Positions 33,096-44,139 of a stretch of 64,000 nucleotides of DNA are shown here, piece after piece; the stretch's first letter is position 1, and the number at the start of each line of letters is the position of its first letter. The notes under the pieces were generated by a model, which ran no database searches, was not told the DNA's origin, and saw only the letters and a program-made list of their open reading frames with translations. The position numbers were made by a program, and so were the translations under genes. Source of the DNA: Oidiodendron maius Zn (taxonomy: Eukaryota > Ascomycota > Leotiomycetes > Myxotrichaceae). The stretch spans positions 4,836,001 through 4,900,000 of the forward strand of contig KN832870.1 in the NCBI GenBank assembly GCA_000827325.1, read 5' to 3'.

Positions 33096-34556
33096 ATGTA
33101 TTCAAGTCACAGAGCATCAATCTTTCGATTGGCGTACGTCTTTCAGACTCTGATAGCGTCGGCTCTCGCAGGATCAGAATGCTCGCAGCCATTTGATGTC
33201 GCAGTCGTCGGGGCAGGGCTGTCGGGACTGACGGCGGCGCGGGACCTAATTAATGCAGGCAAATCTGTTGTTGTTTTGGAAGCACGAGACCGAGTCGGGG
33301 GGCGAGTGCTTAATGCTCATCTGGCGAATGGAGGTATCACGGAGCTAGGCGCCGAGTTTGTAGGTCCAACACAAGACCGAGTTCTGAATATGATCTCGAC
33401 TCTTGGGCTTAAGACTTATGATACCTACAATGTTGGGAATGATGTTCTTTGGCACAACAATACCCGCGGAACGTACTTCGCAGGGGCTAGTGGTATTCCG
33501 CCCCTCGATGTTCCAAGTCTTCTACAAGCAGCAGCCGTCGAGGAGGCCCTCGATAGCATGGCAGCCACTATCGACGTCTCTGCTCCTTGGACGCACCCAT
33601 CGGCGTTAGATTGGGATGGCATGACTTTCGGCTATTGGCTCAATTCAACCATCTCCTTGTCACCGGCTCGTTTTCTGCTTGATCTATTTTCCACCAGTGT
33701 CTTCTCAGCGGAGTCAGAGGAGTTGTCGTTCCTCTACGTGCTCAGTTACATAGCATCCGCAGGAAATGAAACTCTTGTCGGAACCGTGGAGAGACTGATC
33801 AATACTCAAGATGCCGCGCAAGCTCAGAGAGTGGAAGGTGGTACTCAATTGATAGCCATCAAGCTTGCGGAGAGCCTTGGACTAGAGAACATTAAGTTTA
33901 ATGCCCAAGTACGCAGCATTACGAAGACCTCAGACGGCTATGACATTGGAGGAAACTATCCCGTCAGTGCCAAGCAAGTTGTGGTAGCAATGTCTCCGCC
34001 GCTCGCGTCAAGAATCGAATATTACCCGATTCTTCCGGCCTCTCGTGATCAACTCACACAGAGAATGCCGATGGGTTCAATTGGAAAGGCAATTGCAATC
34101 TACGAGACTCCCTTCTGGCGCAGCCAAAATTTAACTGGCCAGGCCCTTAGTGACGACGGCATAGTCCGAGCCACGTTTGATAACTCTCCAAGTGACGCAT
34201 CTTTCGGTGCGCTCATGGGATTTATCGAAGCAGATGAGATGCGCCAGTTTGACGCACAATCTGAGGATGCAGTTAAGGCGGCTGTCCTGCAAGATTACGT
34301 CAAGTATTTTGGTCCGGAAGCCAATAACATAACAGAATTTGTTCTTCAGCGCTGGGACAATGAGCAATTCTCTCGTGGAGGACCTGTGGCTTACGGGCCA
34401 CCTACACTCCTTACTCGGTTTGGACCGGCTCTTAAGCAGCCTGTGGGTGGGATACACTTTGCCGGGACTGAGACTGCTCCTTATTGGACGGGCTATATGG
34501 ATGGAGCTATTCGGTCTGGAGAGCGTGTTGCGCAGGAGATTTTGGAGACCAATTAA
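33096..34556 (+). CDS. Secreted flavin amine oxidase (monoamine oxidase family)
   Basis: A single exon of 486 residues. A probable signal peptide (to about residue 28, ending A-S-A-L-A-G-S) precedes the FAD-binding motif V-A-V-V-G-A-G-L-S-G-L-T-A-A-R-D-L, then V-L-E-A-R-D-R-V-G-G-R-V. E-L-G-A-E-F-V-G-P-T-Q-D-R is the second flavin-contact block. The C-terminus I-H-F-A-G-T-E-T-A-P-Y-W-T-G-Y-M-D-G-A-I-R-S-G closes the flavin site. The covalent-flavin cysteine of animal MAO is not present in this final block, as in fungal MAO-N. The enzyme would oxidise primary amines to aldehydes, releasing ammonia and peroxide. Several N-x-S/T sites fit secretion. It lies next to an assembly gap, so its 3' neighbour is unknown. 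Confidence 0.9.
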   Translation: MYSSHRASIFRLAYVFQTLIASALAGSECSQPFDVAVVGAGLSGLTAARDLINAGKSVVVLEARDRVGGRVLNAHLANGGITELGAEFVGPTQDRVLNMISTLGLKTYDTYNVGNDVLWHNNTRGTYFAGASGIPPLDVPSLLQAAAVEEALDSMAATIDVSAPWTHPSALDWDGMTFGYWLNSTISLSPARFLLDLFSTSVFSAESEELSFLYVLSYIASAGNETLVGTVERLINTQDAAQAQRVEGGTQLIAIKLAESLGLENIKFNAQVRSITKTSDGYDIGGNYPVSAKQVVVAMSPPLASRIEYYPILPASRDQLTQRMPMGSIGKAIAIYETPFWRSQNLTGQALSDDGIVRATFDNSPSDASFGALMGFIEADEMRQFDAQSEDAVKAAVLQDYVKYFGPEANNITEFVLQRWDNEQFSRGGPVAYGPPTLLTRFGPALKQPVGGIHFAGTETAPYWTGYMDGAIRSGERVAQEILETN

Positions 34557-34691
34557 TATAGGGGCGTTTTCAGTACCCATTCATGAACGTAGTCATAATG
34601 CCTCTCCATAATTCTGGTGTAGGCAAAGTTAATATTAACCGTATTATATTCCTTTGCGAAATTAGGGGATTGCTTTGATTTCCCCCCCCCC

Positions 34692-35048
34692 NNNNNNNNN
34701 NNNNNNNNNNNNNNNNNNNNNNNNNNNNNNNNNNNNNNNNNNNNNNNNNNNNNNNNNNNNNNNNNNNNNNNNNNNNNNNNNNNNNNNNNNNNNNNNNNNN
34801 NNNNNNNNNNNNNNNNNNNNNNNNNNNNNNNNNNNNNNNNNNNNNNNNNNNNNNNNNNNNNNNNNNNNNNNNNNNNNNNNNNNNNNNNNNNNNNNNNNNN
34901 NNNNNNNNNNNNNNNNNNNNNNNNNNNNNNNNNNNNNNNNNNNNNNNNNNNNNNNNNNNNNNNNNNNNNNNNNNNNNNNNNNNNNNNNNNNNNNNNNNNN
35001 NNNNNNNNNNNNNNNNNNNNNNNNNNNNNNNNNNNNNNNNNNNNNNNN
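34692..35048. other. Assembly gap (357 N) between poly-C tracts
   Basis: Ten C precede the N run (34682-34691) and eight C follow it (35049-35056). A homopolymer or a highly C-rich repeat probably stopped the assembly. Anything encoded here is unseen, and the stated gap size may be only an estimate. Confidence 0.95.
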
Positions 35049-35182
35049 CCCCCCCCGAGATATGCCCGGCGCAGAAAGATAAATAAACATTGCAAAATTG
35101 TAGACAAAAAGCGAGAGGCACTACCCTAAACTCCCAGCATACTTCTCCTGTCTGTAAATCTTCAGTTCTCATACGCAATGCT

Positions 35183-35767
35183 CTACTCGTAGCCCAGCGT
35201 CGCAAGAACTTTCTCTGTCTCCACGATCTTCGCAAAGCTCGTCAGTACGCCCATCGCAGCCTCCCAGGTCTCCTCCGCTCCCAACTGCTTTCCGGTCCGC
35301 CAATCTTCCATGCCGTAACACGCACACGCATCAGCCGCAACCACGAACTTGAATCCAAGATCGGCGCCGTTCCTCACAGTGTTATTTACGCACTGAGAGC
35401 CATCCATACCGATGACCACGATCTTCCTCTTCCCCTCCTTCTCTAATTTCTCGAGCTCTTCTTGCAACTTGGTGCCCACGAACCCGCTGCCCTGATGCTT
35501 GATAAATTGGGGTTCGGACGGCAGCGGTGCTGAACAGCTATGGGCTTTGAAAGTCTCGGGAAATTTCACCTGCAGAGGGTTGTCAGGCTCCTCGAGCTCG
35601 TCGTGGTAGACGTGGAGGACGGGCCAGGAGCGTGACCGCCAAGTTTGGAGGAGGTGCGCGACATTCTCGGTCAGCTTCGGGTTCGAGCGGGGTCCCCAAT
35701 CTGCAGGAGCCTCAAGAAGCCCCTGTTGGAGATCAATTAAGAGGAGGACTGGCGCTGGGGAAGCCAT
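35183..35767 (-). CDS. Isochorismatase-family cysteine hydrolase
   Basis: A single exon of 194 residues starting M-A-S-P-A-P. L-L-L-I-D-L-Q-Q-G-L supplies the catalytic Asp, H-Q-G-S-G-F-V-G-T-K-L the Lys region and V-I-G-M-D-G-S-Q-C-V-N-N-T-V-R the nucleophilic Cys, which together form the family triad. A-D-A-C-A-C-Y-G and A-M-G-V-L complete the fold. The family includes nicotinamidases, N-carbamoylsarcosine amidases and isochorismatases; the substrate here is unknown. The start at 35767 was preferred over 35800 because the core strand begins right after it. It is near the amine oxidase and two permeases, which would fit nitrogen scavenging, but that is inference. Confidence 0.88.
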   Translation of the reverse strand: MASPAPVLLLIDLQQGLLEAPADWGPRSNPKLTENVAHLLQTWRSRSWPVLHVYHDELEEPDNPLQVKFPETFKAHSCSAPLPSEPQFIKHQGSGFVGTKLQEELEKLEKEGKRKIVVIGMDGSQCVNNTVRNGADLGFKFVVAADACACYGMEDWRTGKQLGAEETWEAAMGVLTSFAKIVETEKVLATLGYE

Positions 35768-36294
35768 GTTGTAAAATCTGGAATGCAGTGATCTGACCAA
35801 GAACAGAGGAGGAAAGAAGAAGCTATATAAATATGATCTGGAGAGGCTGAGCTACTTCAGCCTAAGTCAAATCCAAGGCAGGAGGAGAGTTTGTAGCTCC
35901 TTATTTTGGGTTGATGCAGATCGTGTGGCGGGGAGAGGCTGAATCCTAGCTGTCGGGATGACTCGATCTAATCTCTTCAATTCCAAGAATATTTGGCCGA
36001 TAACCAACCTGCCCTGCTTCGTATCATCAGTATCTAATCCCTTATTTCTAAGCGGAGCTGACACGGCGGGGCGGGGTCGAGGAGCCCCGCTCCCGTCCGT
36101 GAACATCGCTCCATTTTCGGCGCTGTCTGGCGTTTCTCAAGGTCTAAGACCAGTACAGTACTGGGCTTGCTACTAGATGAAACTAGACAAACTCTCATCA
36201 AACCTTTATTACGCTGCATCAAAGGCAAACACGAGCTGCCTAGCATATATACTAGAATCTGTCGCCAACTTTGCTACTCCCCGAACGACATCCC

Positions 36295-36744
36295 CTAGAG
36301 AATATCACTCGGCTCGCATTGGAACTCTGTAGAAGCCGAGAATAAGGACGATATTAATGAGTCAGGGGAACAGGTATGTGGTGACTCACTAGTAATATCT
36401 TGGTGTGTACAGACAACCCCTTTTACGGAAGTTGGTACGTCCACGTCGCATTCCTCCGAAGGCTTACATTCGCGTCTTAAGCGGCAATCCTCTTTTTTTT
36501 CGCTACTTCCAGAATGTGTGCAGCTCATCGCACTTGGTGGAAATAATGCAAAAACCATTCCGTCGCTCGTGAATATTAGTTCAGCTCCGAGTCGTCCTAC
36601 ATCAATTGACCGAATAAGAATACAACTCCTGCCTGTACCAGCCTGGTATCTCCGAACCCATGGCAATACAGCTATATATATAATTATAAGAGCCGTGATC
36701 TCACAACTGTCCTTCATAACGCAATCTCTAAAGGTTTGCGGCAT
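36295..36744 (-). CDS. Hypothetical cysteine-rich ORF (weak)
   Basis: An open frame of 149 codons with nine or so cysteines in the second half (C-T-H-S-G, D-C-R-L-R-R-E-C-K, E-E-C-D-V-D-V, V-V-C-T-H, H-T-C-S-P) and one short hydrophobic stretch, A-L-I-I-I-Y-I-A-V-L-P-W. I know no family for it. Length and cysteine density are slightly unusual for a chance frame, but there is no other support. It could be part of an intron-containing gene or noise. Confidence 0.22.
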   Translation of the reverse strand: MPQTFRDCVMKDSCEITALIIIYIAVLPWVRRYQAGTGRSCILIRSIDVGRLGAELIFTSDGMVFALFPPSAMSCTHSGSSEKKEDCRLRRECKPSEECDVDVPTSVKGVVCTHQDITSESPHTCSPDSLISSLFSASTEFQCEPSDIL

Positions 36745-38142
36745 TGGACATCGTTGGTTTTAAGGCGTGGGTTTTCATTGCCGCTAGTATATGTAGAAAC
36801 CCCGTTACTTAGGTTGTAGCAGCGCCTTTCATAAAAGGCAAGTAAAGCCAAGTACAAATTTTAGATATGTAAACCAGAAGTTCCTATTTATAAATTTGTA
36901 GCACTTTAGATAAGAATGTATAAAAAATTCTTTATAATTGTATCGAAATAGTTACTATAGGCTCCAGTTTTAAGATATAGAATACTATTATGGCGTAGAA
37001 ATTGTACAATTTAGATAAAGGCTAGTACTATATAATTATAGCGCAACTAATAAACCCTTACACAATCGTTAGAGTGAGTTCAAAGGTAGGAAGCAGGCAC
37101 TATTAATTTAAAGTATATTGGCCCGAGGAGGTACAGTAGAAGGCTTAATAGCGAAGTACCGTTAGTCATTGACGGAACAGGATTTTAGTTCTACATTAAA
37201 ATATTAATAAATGGCTAAGTTATTGTAGCTTCAAAATCGTGGTTTTTGTGGTAAAATTAGCTGACCCGCTCACTGATCAACTCTATTACTCGGGACTGCA
37301 TGATTCAGCTGTTATTGGCTTGGAAAGCCTTCAGGAGTCGAAAGAGGGAGGCAAGACAACACCGTACAGCATCCTGCCCTGTATAAGTAAAACAACAGGT
37401 GCGACGCGACGATGGATTTTGTAGAGATTTTGAAAGGCTGTGCGTTCCCCGTAGGTGTGAGCGTATGCACTACAAGCAAAAATAGGCTGTTCAGGCTTTT
37501 TGTTACGTCGTTTGACAACTTAAGAGGTACATGTTGGCTTTGACACTAAGCCACTTTTGGCCCTTGGGTCCTGCTATTATTCTTATATTGCAAAACGGCG
37601 ACACCTATTAAGCCTTCTACTATAAAACAGTATGCTATATGAACAATTTGCAATTTAATCCAGGTCATCACCTTTACCACGGGATTTTCGCCCAGCCGCG
37701 TTATTAGGGACTCGTTCTCCTCTTCGTTCCCAGTATCCTGGACCATGCGCTCATTAGAAGGCTCCTCATGCTTCCATGACATTCCGGGTAGCATTCCCCA
37801 TTTCTCGTCGTCTTTGTTTCGGCGGCCGTGCTAGCATCGAAAGAGATAAACGGCTTGGGAGACAATCTGTTCTCAGTGCCGGTCTCGGATTCCGCCTCTA
37901 GTTAGAGACGCATTTCGAATTTCCAGCGCTGGCCGGAAAGGGAACCAAATCTGCTGTTCCAGATGCGTTGCGCACCTGAATCCGACATGCGGCGTATTGT
38001 CGAGGAGCTTTCTCCGGTACTCAGGGCTTAGCTATGATACTTAATCATTGCTAACTTTAAACCTCAATCGCCTCCACTTCGTCTTATTTCTTGCCTGCGA
38101 TCACTTAACTGGATGCTTGCATGTCCAGCAAACAGCACCCCT
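36745..38142. other. AT-rich intergenic stretch, no gene seen
   Basis: From about 36790 to 37240 the sequence is TA-dense and resembles other decayed repeat DNA in the window. The rest holds short frames only. The upstream and downstream neighbours are both on the minus strand. Confidence 0.35.
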
Positions 38143-39552
38143 CTAATAAGCCTCAAGAATCTCCTCCACTTTTTGTAGATTGTTCTTGAGCGAAGTTATA
38201 TGGTACATACCCGCACCTCTTGGGTCGTAATTAACCTGCTCCATAACTGCTCTGAGTAGCATGGGCGATTCGAAGTTACTAAGGATACCTTGGTAGCTCT
38301 CTTGCCGCCCGTATAAACGGTACTCTGGTGGGAGTCCAATAAAGCGTTCGATCTCCCGAAGATAATGCCCGATTACTTGGAATGCGATCTTGATTTGAAG
38401 TGTTCCTGGCACGACAGGGAAACCACTCAATTGCATCCCCGGAAGCGATTGGTATGCGATAAGCTGTTCATATGGTACCGCTTGGAGCGTTACATAGGTC
38501 CGTAAGAAGACGGCATCGTAGAGCTGAACGAGTTGTAGATGACCAGCAAGGAGCATCAAAACAGTTGACATGTCTATGGGCGACATACGAGTAGAGAGCC
38601 CAGACCTCGACGACTGCTGTGAGGGAGAGGTCCGGGATGCCGACGCATGTATGGAACAATCCCGACCGGATGACTGAGAAGATGAGGACGATGCCCGCAG
38701 TGCTTGCACGAATGATAGGAAATTTGAAGTGCTTTCAAGGATATGCGAGAAGGAATTTGAGGAGTTGACTTGATGGCCGTCGATGCAGACCGCCTGCATG
38801 TCTTTAGGCTGCACAGGATATGTGTTGATCTCAGCCACCTGTCCAGCGATAATCCCATTCAAGCGAGCAAGCCAAATGTTTGCATGATTGTTTTCTGACA
38901 GGTTATCAAACCGATAGCCTCTAACTCGCGTTCCCAGGTTCCGCGTATCGCTAACGAGGTCCCAGTCATTATCGTCGATCGAGTTTACCAGATCCCCTGG
39001 CCTGGAGGGATAGGGTTGGCCGAATGTCGGTGTATCCAGACATATGCCAGAAGCATCTGGAGTTATTACAGAATCTTCTGAACTCGGTGGTGTCTCAAAA
39101 AAGGCCCCCTCGTCACCTAGTCCGAGAACAGGTTGTGCATTGTCGATTAGCCAAGAAAAGCTGTCCACATTATCATCAGCAGACGTGCTAGAATACACGC
39201 CAGGAAACAGGCTGGCGGTGTCATCCCCAACTGGCGATGAAAATACATTGGGCGTCTGCGAGAGGGGGCTTTCTATATGATGCGTAGAGCTAGGTTGTCG
39301 ATTGTTTCTTATAGGAGTGGGACTGCTTCCAAAATGAATTACCTCTCCATTTCTGCTATCGCCCAATACCGCGCGGGGCCTGCCTAAAGGTCTAGCACTA
39401 CTGGTAACGCAAGAGGCTCGAGCACGAAGGCATCGTGTACAGGGTCCGCTACTCTGGCTTCCCCTGGGACACCGGACCTTGTGCTCACGACATCGATCGC
39501 ACGCTGAGCGCTTAGCCAGATGGACACTCATATCGGGTGATGCGGCAGACAA
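38143..39552 (-). CDS. Zn2Cys6 transcription factor, AflR-like
   Basis: A single exon of 469 residues. The zinc cluster is near the N-terminus: C-D-R-C-R-E-H-K-V-R-C-P-R-G, then S-G-P-C-T-R-C-L-R-A-R-A-S-C, that is CX2CX6CX9CX2CX6C. The linker is Ser/Pro-rich and the C-terminal third has L-L-A-G-H-L-Q-L-V-Q-L-Y-D-A-V-F and F-Q-V-I-G-H-Y-L-R-E-I-E-R-F-I-G-L-P, a layout shared with regulators that control aflatoxin-type and other secondary-metabolite clusters. It probably binds DNA in the nucleus. Its targets could include the permeases and hydrolases to its right or the dead polyketide synthase 8 kb away; neither is shown. Confidence 0.87.
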   Translation of the reverse strand: MSAASPDMSVHLAKRSACDRCREHKVRCPRGSQSSGPCTRCLRARASCVTSSARPLGRPRAVLGDSRNGEVIHFGSSPTPIRNNRQPSSTHHIESPLSQTPNVFSSPVGDDTASLFPGVYSSTSADDNVDSFSWLIDNAQPVLGLGDEGAFFETPPSSEDSVITPDASGICLDTPTFGQPYPSRPGDLVNSIDDNDWDLVSDTRNLGTRVRGYRFDNLSENNHANIWLARLNGIIAGQVAEINTYPVQPKDMQAVCIDGHQVNSSNSFSHILESTSNFLSFVQALRASSSSSQSSGRDCSIHASASRTSPSQQSSRSGLSTRMSPIDMSTVLMLLAGHLQLVQLYDAVFLRTYVTLQAVPYEQLIAYQSLPGMQLSGFPVVPGTLQIKIAFQVIGHYLREIERFIGLPPEYRLYGRQESYQGILSNFESPMLLRAVMEQVNYDPRGAGMYHITSLKNNLQKVEEILEAY

Positions 39553-39904
39553 ATATCAGGAGAAGCACGTTATGCGGTCACCAAGCATTTCATATCGCCG
39601 TTGACACACGTGTAGCTGTTATCGTAGCGTATCGCACTGGCCGGCGGCTGAAAATGTGAAGGCTGCAGCCCTTCGTCATGTGCTTTGTAAGCAAAACTTT
39701 TGTCAACCGATAGTCACGTGATCTACCAGATCAGGACTTGTCTCTCTTTCCTCTATTAAATATTTTTACTGTAGCTCTAGTTAAGTCATATATATACAAT
39801 TTAATATATATATACTGGTTTATTTATAGGTTAATAGTTATAAGGCTTGCCCAGGGCTTCATACAAGTAAAGGGCCATAAACACAAACGCGTAGCGTGCG
39901 CTAA

Positions 39905-40023
39905 TAGTGCTAGAGGAGGTGTTAAAGGAGGTAATAAAGGAGGTGTTGAAGGAGGTATTAAAGAAGGTATTAAAGGAGGTGTTAAAGGAGGTGTTAAAGG
40001 GGGCGTTAAGAGAGAGAAAGGGT
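39905..40023. repeat. 12-bp minisatellite, GGAGGTGTTAAA type
   Basis: About nine imperfect copies of GGAGGTGTTAAA (variants with ATTAAA, AATAAA and GAAGGT) follow one another. Just to the right, about 40070-40350, the plus strand turns into a C/T-rich stretch (CTCCTCTAACTCCT, CCACCCTCTTCAACC), as if a similar repeat continued in inverted orientation and decayed. Confidence 0.8.
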
Positions 40024-40703
40024 ATTAAAGGAGAGGGGGGCATCAAGAGAGAAGCTTAAAGAGTATACACTTCACTCTTTAACTCTCCTCTAACTCCTCA
40101 CCCTTCAACTCCACCCTCTTCAACCCCTTAACCTACTCCTCCTAAGTCAACATTATAGCCACTAAGATATCCTCACCCTTTACAATTTTCAGTCTCCTTA
40201 ACCTTTAACTCCTTGGTCATTGTCTCCTTAACTATCAAGACCTTTATTCTTCAACTCTCTAGCTATCCTCCCTTCAATTACAACCCTTAGTTTATACCTA
40301 TTAGCTATCATTAATCTTCAACTTTACGATACGCTTATAATTTGAAAAATCAGTATATAGTTATCTGTAGAAGGGTTCCTTAACAGTTCTAATACTAATC
40401 TTAACTACCTTTTGTACAGGCCTGCTCTACTGCTCGTTATACACTATAGCTAATGCAACAAGGTCAATATCGTAGTCGCTTATAGCAAGTGAATACACAC
40501 TAGAACACGAGTACCTCTATAGTCCAGTGCTATCCGATACACACATCTCTCTTAGCAGATTGGCTTAATACCTTGGAATCAAAACAGTCCCTGCAGTAAA
40601 GAAATGGCTCAAGTCAGATTAATTCAAACTAATATTCAATAACCTTTACTAAAATACTATTCTACCAAGACGGATTCATAATCTAGGGCTTCAAGGCCCT
40701 AAG

Positions 40704-41270
40704 TTGGGCACTGTACAGGTTGCTATCTGCAATAGGCAGATGTATAGTGATAAGAAGTACTTATCCTGGGACATTGATACTTCTCAGTTTAATGAGACTG
40801 ACTATTATACGCTCTGCCTCTACTGCCTCCGAACAAAGGTAAAGGAGTCTTGTAGGGGGATCTTCCGTGATAAACAGATGACGGATACACAGATAGATGC
40901 AAGACTTTGGCAAGCTATACTTAGAGGCAGTCTTGAAGTGACTAAGGCAAAGGCAAAGAACCCCGAATCGGCGTGTTCTATATATCTACCTCCTGTCTTC
41001 TCTGATAGTAAGCAGCACCTAGCTAAAGTGCTCGCCATACGGAACTCGTTATATCTGATGTCTGCCTCCCGGCAATTCAAGCTGGTAGGAAGCAGTTCGA
41101 CGACTTGGCTCCCACTTAACATGGGCAAGGACTTGATGGGTAGAGAGACAGATTGCCGCCTTTCGGCACTGAGATATTACTCCCGTAGGCTTAATTTCCC
41201 GCTACATACAAACCGGCGTTTCCATCTCCATGCGACGTCGCCAAGAACAGGATTCGGCACGGGAGGGTGA
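40704..41270 (+). CDS. Hypothetical ORF, possibly part of an old element (weak)
   Basis: A 188-codon frame with no family match I recognise. It contains a C-L-Y-C pair and basic blocks. Bases 40540-40640, in another frame, read I-S-L-S-R-L-A and V-P-A-V-K-K-W, which look faintly like the helix-turn-helix start of a transposase, interrupted by stops. The whole 40.5-41.3 kb segment could be a decayed mobile element. The open frame may be chance. Confidence 0.25.
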   Translation: MGTVQVAICNRQMYSDKKYLSWDIDTSQFNETDYYTLCLYCLRTKVKESCRGIFRDKQMTDTQIDARLWQAILRGSLEVTKAKAKNPESACSIYLPPVFSDSKQHLAKVLAIRNSLYLMSASRQFKLVGSSSTTWLPLNMGKDLMGRETDCRLSALRYYSRRLNFPLHTNRRFHLHATSPRTGFGTGG

Positions 41271-41677
41271 TGTGTGTATCAACTCAAGATTTAAAAATAT
41301 TACCGGCTTTAACAACAACTTAATTGCCGCAACAGTTACCGTCAAACCCCGCATTATGTTGCAAAGGTGGCGCGCGAATTGAGTCGCCAAGAGGCTGGAT
41401 ACCCACTTCCCCGCAATATGGTTCTTCCAATTCACTCGGGTGGATATCCCCTGACAAAACATCTCCAACCAGCATCCTTGCTCGCATATACGTACCTAAG
41501 AATTGAGTAAAGGTAGGGTCGTAGTGATAAAACCCCTACGGCGACCAGGAAGCTGTAGTCACGTGCCCGTTCTCCCTCCACTTTCTCCTGCCTACTTATC
41601 TCCTATCCACTTTCCTTCTGTCTCTTGTTTCTCTTCCTTTCTGCCATCTGTATTTGTGTTATCATCTGCTGATCAAT

Positions 41678-43406
41678 ATGGGCCTCTTCTCAGTCAAATC
41701 TAAGTCTGCTGAGCCGGCGCAAGATCCCATAACTCCGCAGGCGCCTGATCTCGAAACCGGTACCCAACCTACTACGGAACATAAGGAAACTCTCTCTCCG
41801 GTACAAACTTCCACCAGCGCGCATCAAAAGTGGGCTCTCTCATCCCAGGCTTCAGATGGTGATACTGCTCTTGCACTGTTCTCAAATCCTGATGAGCTCC
41901 ATGAAGAAATCACTCTACAAGATGAAGCTCGTTTGCAACGCAAGATTGACTTTATGATCTTGCCATATCTAGCAGTCTGCTATGCTTTCTTTTACATTGA
42001 TAAGACTACACTTAGTTATGCGGCCATCTTTGGAATTAGGAATGATCTGCATCTAGTTGGAACGCAGTATAATTGGTTGAGCAGCATCTTTTATTTTGGG
42101 TTTTTGGCTTGGGCTTGTAAGTTCCAATTTTCTCTTTCTCCTCCCGTGACGAAATATTCTTTTATGCTAATGATCATATATAGTTCCCACAAACTTTATG
42201 ATGCAGCGTTTTCCTATTGGCAAGTATTTGGGGGTAAATATCTTCATGTGGGGATTCTTCCTCATGTTACAAGCTACAGCAAAGAACTTCACCCAGCTTG
42301 CCGTTCTTCGTGCATTTTCCGGCGCAGCTGAAGCATGCTCTGATCCCTCCTTCATGTTGATAACTTCAATGTGGTATACCAGGCGTCAGCAGCCCGTCCG
42401 AATCGGGCTCTGGTATACTGCCAACGGACTTGGCATTGCAGGCGGTGGCCTTCTCGGATATGGAATTGGACATATCAAAGGTAATTTGCCTAGTTGGAAG
42501 TACGAGTTCCTCATTGTTGGTGCTTTGTGCGCTGTATGGGGAATTGTACTATTCTTCTTCCTGCCTGATTCCCCGGTTACAGCTCCAATGCTTAGCCAAA
42601 AAGAGCGTCGGTGGGCCGTCGAACGACTGCGTGAAAATCAGACGGGTGTCGAAAATAAGCATCTGAAGCGTTACCAGGTCATCGAAGCTTTCAAAGATCC
42701 TAAACTTTACCTGTTTTTTCTCCTTGGCTTTGTAGGCAATGTTCCAAACGGCGGTATCAGCAACTTTGGAACGATAATCATCCAAGGATTCGGTTTCAGC
42801 ACTCTTGTCACAACTCTTATGCAGGTTCCTTACGGCGTGCTCATCGCGATATCGATTCTCACTTGCGTATTCCTCAACGATTACGTCGCCACCCGTGGGA
42901 AGCAAACGCGGTGCTACTTTATTATACTCTTCCTGCTCCCAAACATAGCCGGCGCTTTCGGCCTCGCATTTTTGGATGCAGGCAACAAGGCTGGGCGACT
43001 TATTTGTTACTACCTCACCGGTCCTTACAACGCCGCTTTCGTTATGATCCTCTCCCTCCAAACTGCCAACACGTCGGGCCATACCAAGAAAGTTGTCACG
43101 AACGCAGTTCTCTTCCTCGGATACTGTACAGGAAATATTGCTGGTCCATTCTTCTATAAAACTGACCAGAGCCCGCGATACCAGTTGGGAATCTGGAGTA
43201 TGATCGTGAGCCATCTGTTAGAAGTGATTGTGATTTTGACATTGAGGGTCCTTCTGGCGCGGGAAAATAAGAGAAGAGATATTTTACAAGGCATTGGAGA
43301 AGGAGAGAGTGAGGAGATGAGATTTGCAAGAGAGAGGGAACGAGATAGGACAGCGTTTTCGGACATGACAGATCGGGAGAATTTGAACTTCCGATATATT
43401 TATTAG
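41678..43406 (+). CDS. MFS permease, Dal5/allantoate (anion:cation symporter) family
   Basis: Exons 41678..42116 and 42184..43406 give 553 residues. A hydrophilic N-terminus of about 95 residues ends with R-K-I-D-F-M-I-L-P-Y-L-A-V-C-Y, the opening of the first helix in this family, followed by Y-I-D-K-T-T-L-S-Y-A. Joining across the 67-nt intron (GTAAGT..TATAG) gives F-L-A-W-A-F-P-T-N-F-M-M-Q-R-F-P-I-G-K-Y. Later blocks include R-A-F-S-G-A-A-E-A, W-Y-T-R-R-Q-Q-P-V-R and F-F-L-P-D-S-P. About twelve membrane helices are expected. The family takes up allantoate, ureidosuccinate, nicotinate, pantothenate and related organic anions at the plasma membrane; the substrate here is not determined. Confidence 0.92.
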
Positions 43407-44139
43407 AGCAGGAGATGCATGACTTCACAACGGCGAGAATAATCAGAATGTTGCAGGCAAAATTGGAGCCTAATAGCTGAAGATTCCAAGTAGAGCCAAA
43501 TAATTGATAAGCGCCGCTTATCGTATCAGACGGCAGAGAATCGTCCAGAACTCAGGCAGCTTAAGTAATAATATCCTCATTTCAGTTCGTGGAAACGTTT
43601 TGTATTCAAAGCTTACCCATGTTTGAATGGCTAGCTGCCTGTGGTGGGAAGATGTATGCAGTGCTTCCTAGCTTTTAACGCCGGACGCCCAAGGCTTTAT
43701 TTCCAATTGTAGCCAATGGGTTTCATATTCAACCATTAGTAGTACGCACTGCGATTATTAATCCCGGCCACGGAAGCTTTGCTCCCTTTTTAATGTTGTC
43801 AATCCACATTCATAATGTAGGGCTGAAATCCGACCAGCTGATTGGTTTTGAATATTACCTATTTAGGGTATCGCGAACAACTACGAAATAATAGTCACGG
43901 CATGAGGCTTACATGAAGCCATTTCACGAAAGCATATCCTTACGAAGCAGCCTGATATTTTACATGTCCACAAAGATTGCATTTGATTTATAAGTACTGG
44001 CTGAGACAAATAGTAATATAAGTACAAGACCAGCTGCTCTCAGAATCGAATACGCACACCTCACAAAGTACAATATTCTAGCTTCTTATAAGTTTAACAG
44101 GTCTCATAAAATAATCTTGATCTATTTCGCCGATTCAAA
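43407..44139. other. Intergenic region, promoter of the alpha/beta hydrolase
   Basis: These 733 bases hold no gene. AT-rich sequence precedes the hydrolase start, with a TATAAG at 43989-43994 that may serve as its TATA element. Confidence 0.35.

Noticed and set aside
34553-35235. Open frames running through the N gap
   Set aside because: The unknown bases cannot contain stops by definition, so these frames are artefacts of the gap.
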